Below are positions 5,052-5,132 of a stretch of 5,132 nucleotides of DNA, piece by piece; the first letter of the stretch is position 1; each line of letters opens with the position of its first letter. The DNA is taken from contig JAHHTW010000043.1 in assembly GCA_020024265.1 (NCBI GenBank), forward strand, positions 1 through 5,132, written 5' to 3'. This DNA is from Anaerotignum sp. Lineage in GTDB: Bacteria; Bacillota; Clostridia; Lachnospirales; Anaerotignaceae. Position numbers and translations under genes: made by a program. Below the pieces are notes generated by a model that saw only the letters and a list, made by a program, of their open reading frames with translations, did no database searches and was not told the DNA's origin.

Positions 5052-5103
5052 CAAGCTTTTTCAAAAGCTTGCAGGGCTTGGGACAGCGTCCCAAGGGCTT
5101 TCC
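5052..5103 (+). repeat. Double-hairpin intergenic repeat, copy 6 (divergent)
   Basis: Hairpin 1 has a different stem, CAAGCTTT (5052-5059), loop TTCA, AAAGCTTG (5064-5071). The spacer is CAGGGC. Hairpin 2 is TTGGGAC (5078-5084), loop AGC, GTCCCAA (5088-5094), and the tail is GGGCTTTCC. Compared with the other copies, hairpin 2 has a paired G-to-A and C-to-T change that keeps the stem. Hairpin 1 keeps only its CAAG/CTTG ends. Confidence 0.82.
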
Positions 5104-5132
5104 TGCCATATCCCTTGTACCTACCTTTCCCG
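5098..5132 (+). repeat. 35-bp direct repeat, copy B (at window edge)
   Basis: This is the second copy of the repeat at 4950-4984. It overlaps the CTTTCC tail of repeat copy 6 and reaches the last base of the window, so its true right end is unknown and further copies may follow. Confidence 0.85.

Overview
The window looks like chromosome from a Gram-positive anaerobe of the Bacillota, most likely class Clostridia (Lachnospirales-like). Three things suggest this: moderate-to-low GC, AT-rich intergenic DNA, and strong purine Shine-Dalgarno sites (AAAGGA, GGAGG) that sit 9 nt before the start in all four genes. The protein types fit too, in particular a secreted protein joining a copper-amine-oxidase-type N-terminal domain to WG repeats. 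The species cannot be named from the sequence.

Layout. Positions 1-306 hold no convincing gene. They carry two identical 55-bp copies of a double-hairpin repeat, one long imperfect hairpin, and a bidirectional terminator. A polytopic membrane protein with a YciC/GPDPase-membrane-domain look (minus strand, 307-1242) follows. An AT-rich divergent promoter region (1243-1495) separates it from a plus-strand pair: a short-chain dehydrogenase/reductase (1496-2230) and a YjjG-type HAD phosphatase (2230-2937). These two overlap by one base and are probably co-transcribed. After a weak terminator-like hairpin and a new promoter comes a 547-residue secreted WG-repeat protein (3028-4671). Positions 4672-5132 have no gene and are dense in repeats: three tandem minus-strand copies of the double-hairpin element, a perfect 15-bp-stem hairpin, another hairpin, a sixth element copy, and a 35-bp direct repeat that ends at the window edge.

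The genes are ordinary and show no single pathway. The reductase resembles FabG and, more specifically, the clostridial proteins annotated as EF-P 5-aminopentanone reductase (YmfI). The HAD protein would be a nucleotide house-cleaning phosphatase. The WG-repeat protein would act outside the membrane.

The most interesting content is the intergenic repeat family. It has six copies, and both hairpins are kept while stem bases change in compensating pairs. In three copies, one stem is fully paired only as minus-strand RNA (a G-U wobble that becomes A-C on the other strand). Three copies or arrays also have an extra, sequence-unrelated long hairpin just upstream. I see no CRISPR array, tRNA, rRNA, transposase gene or defence system.
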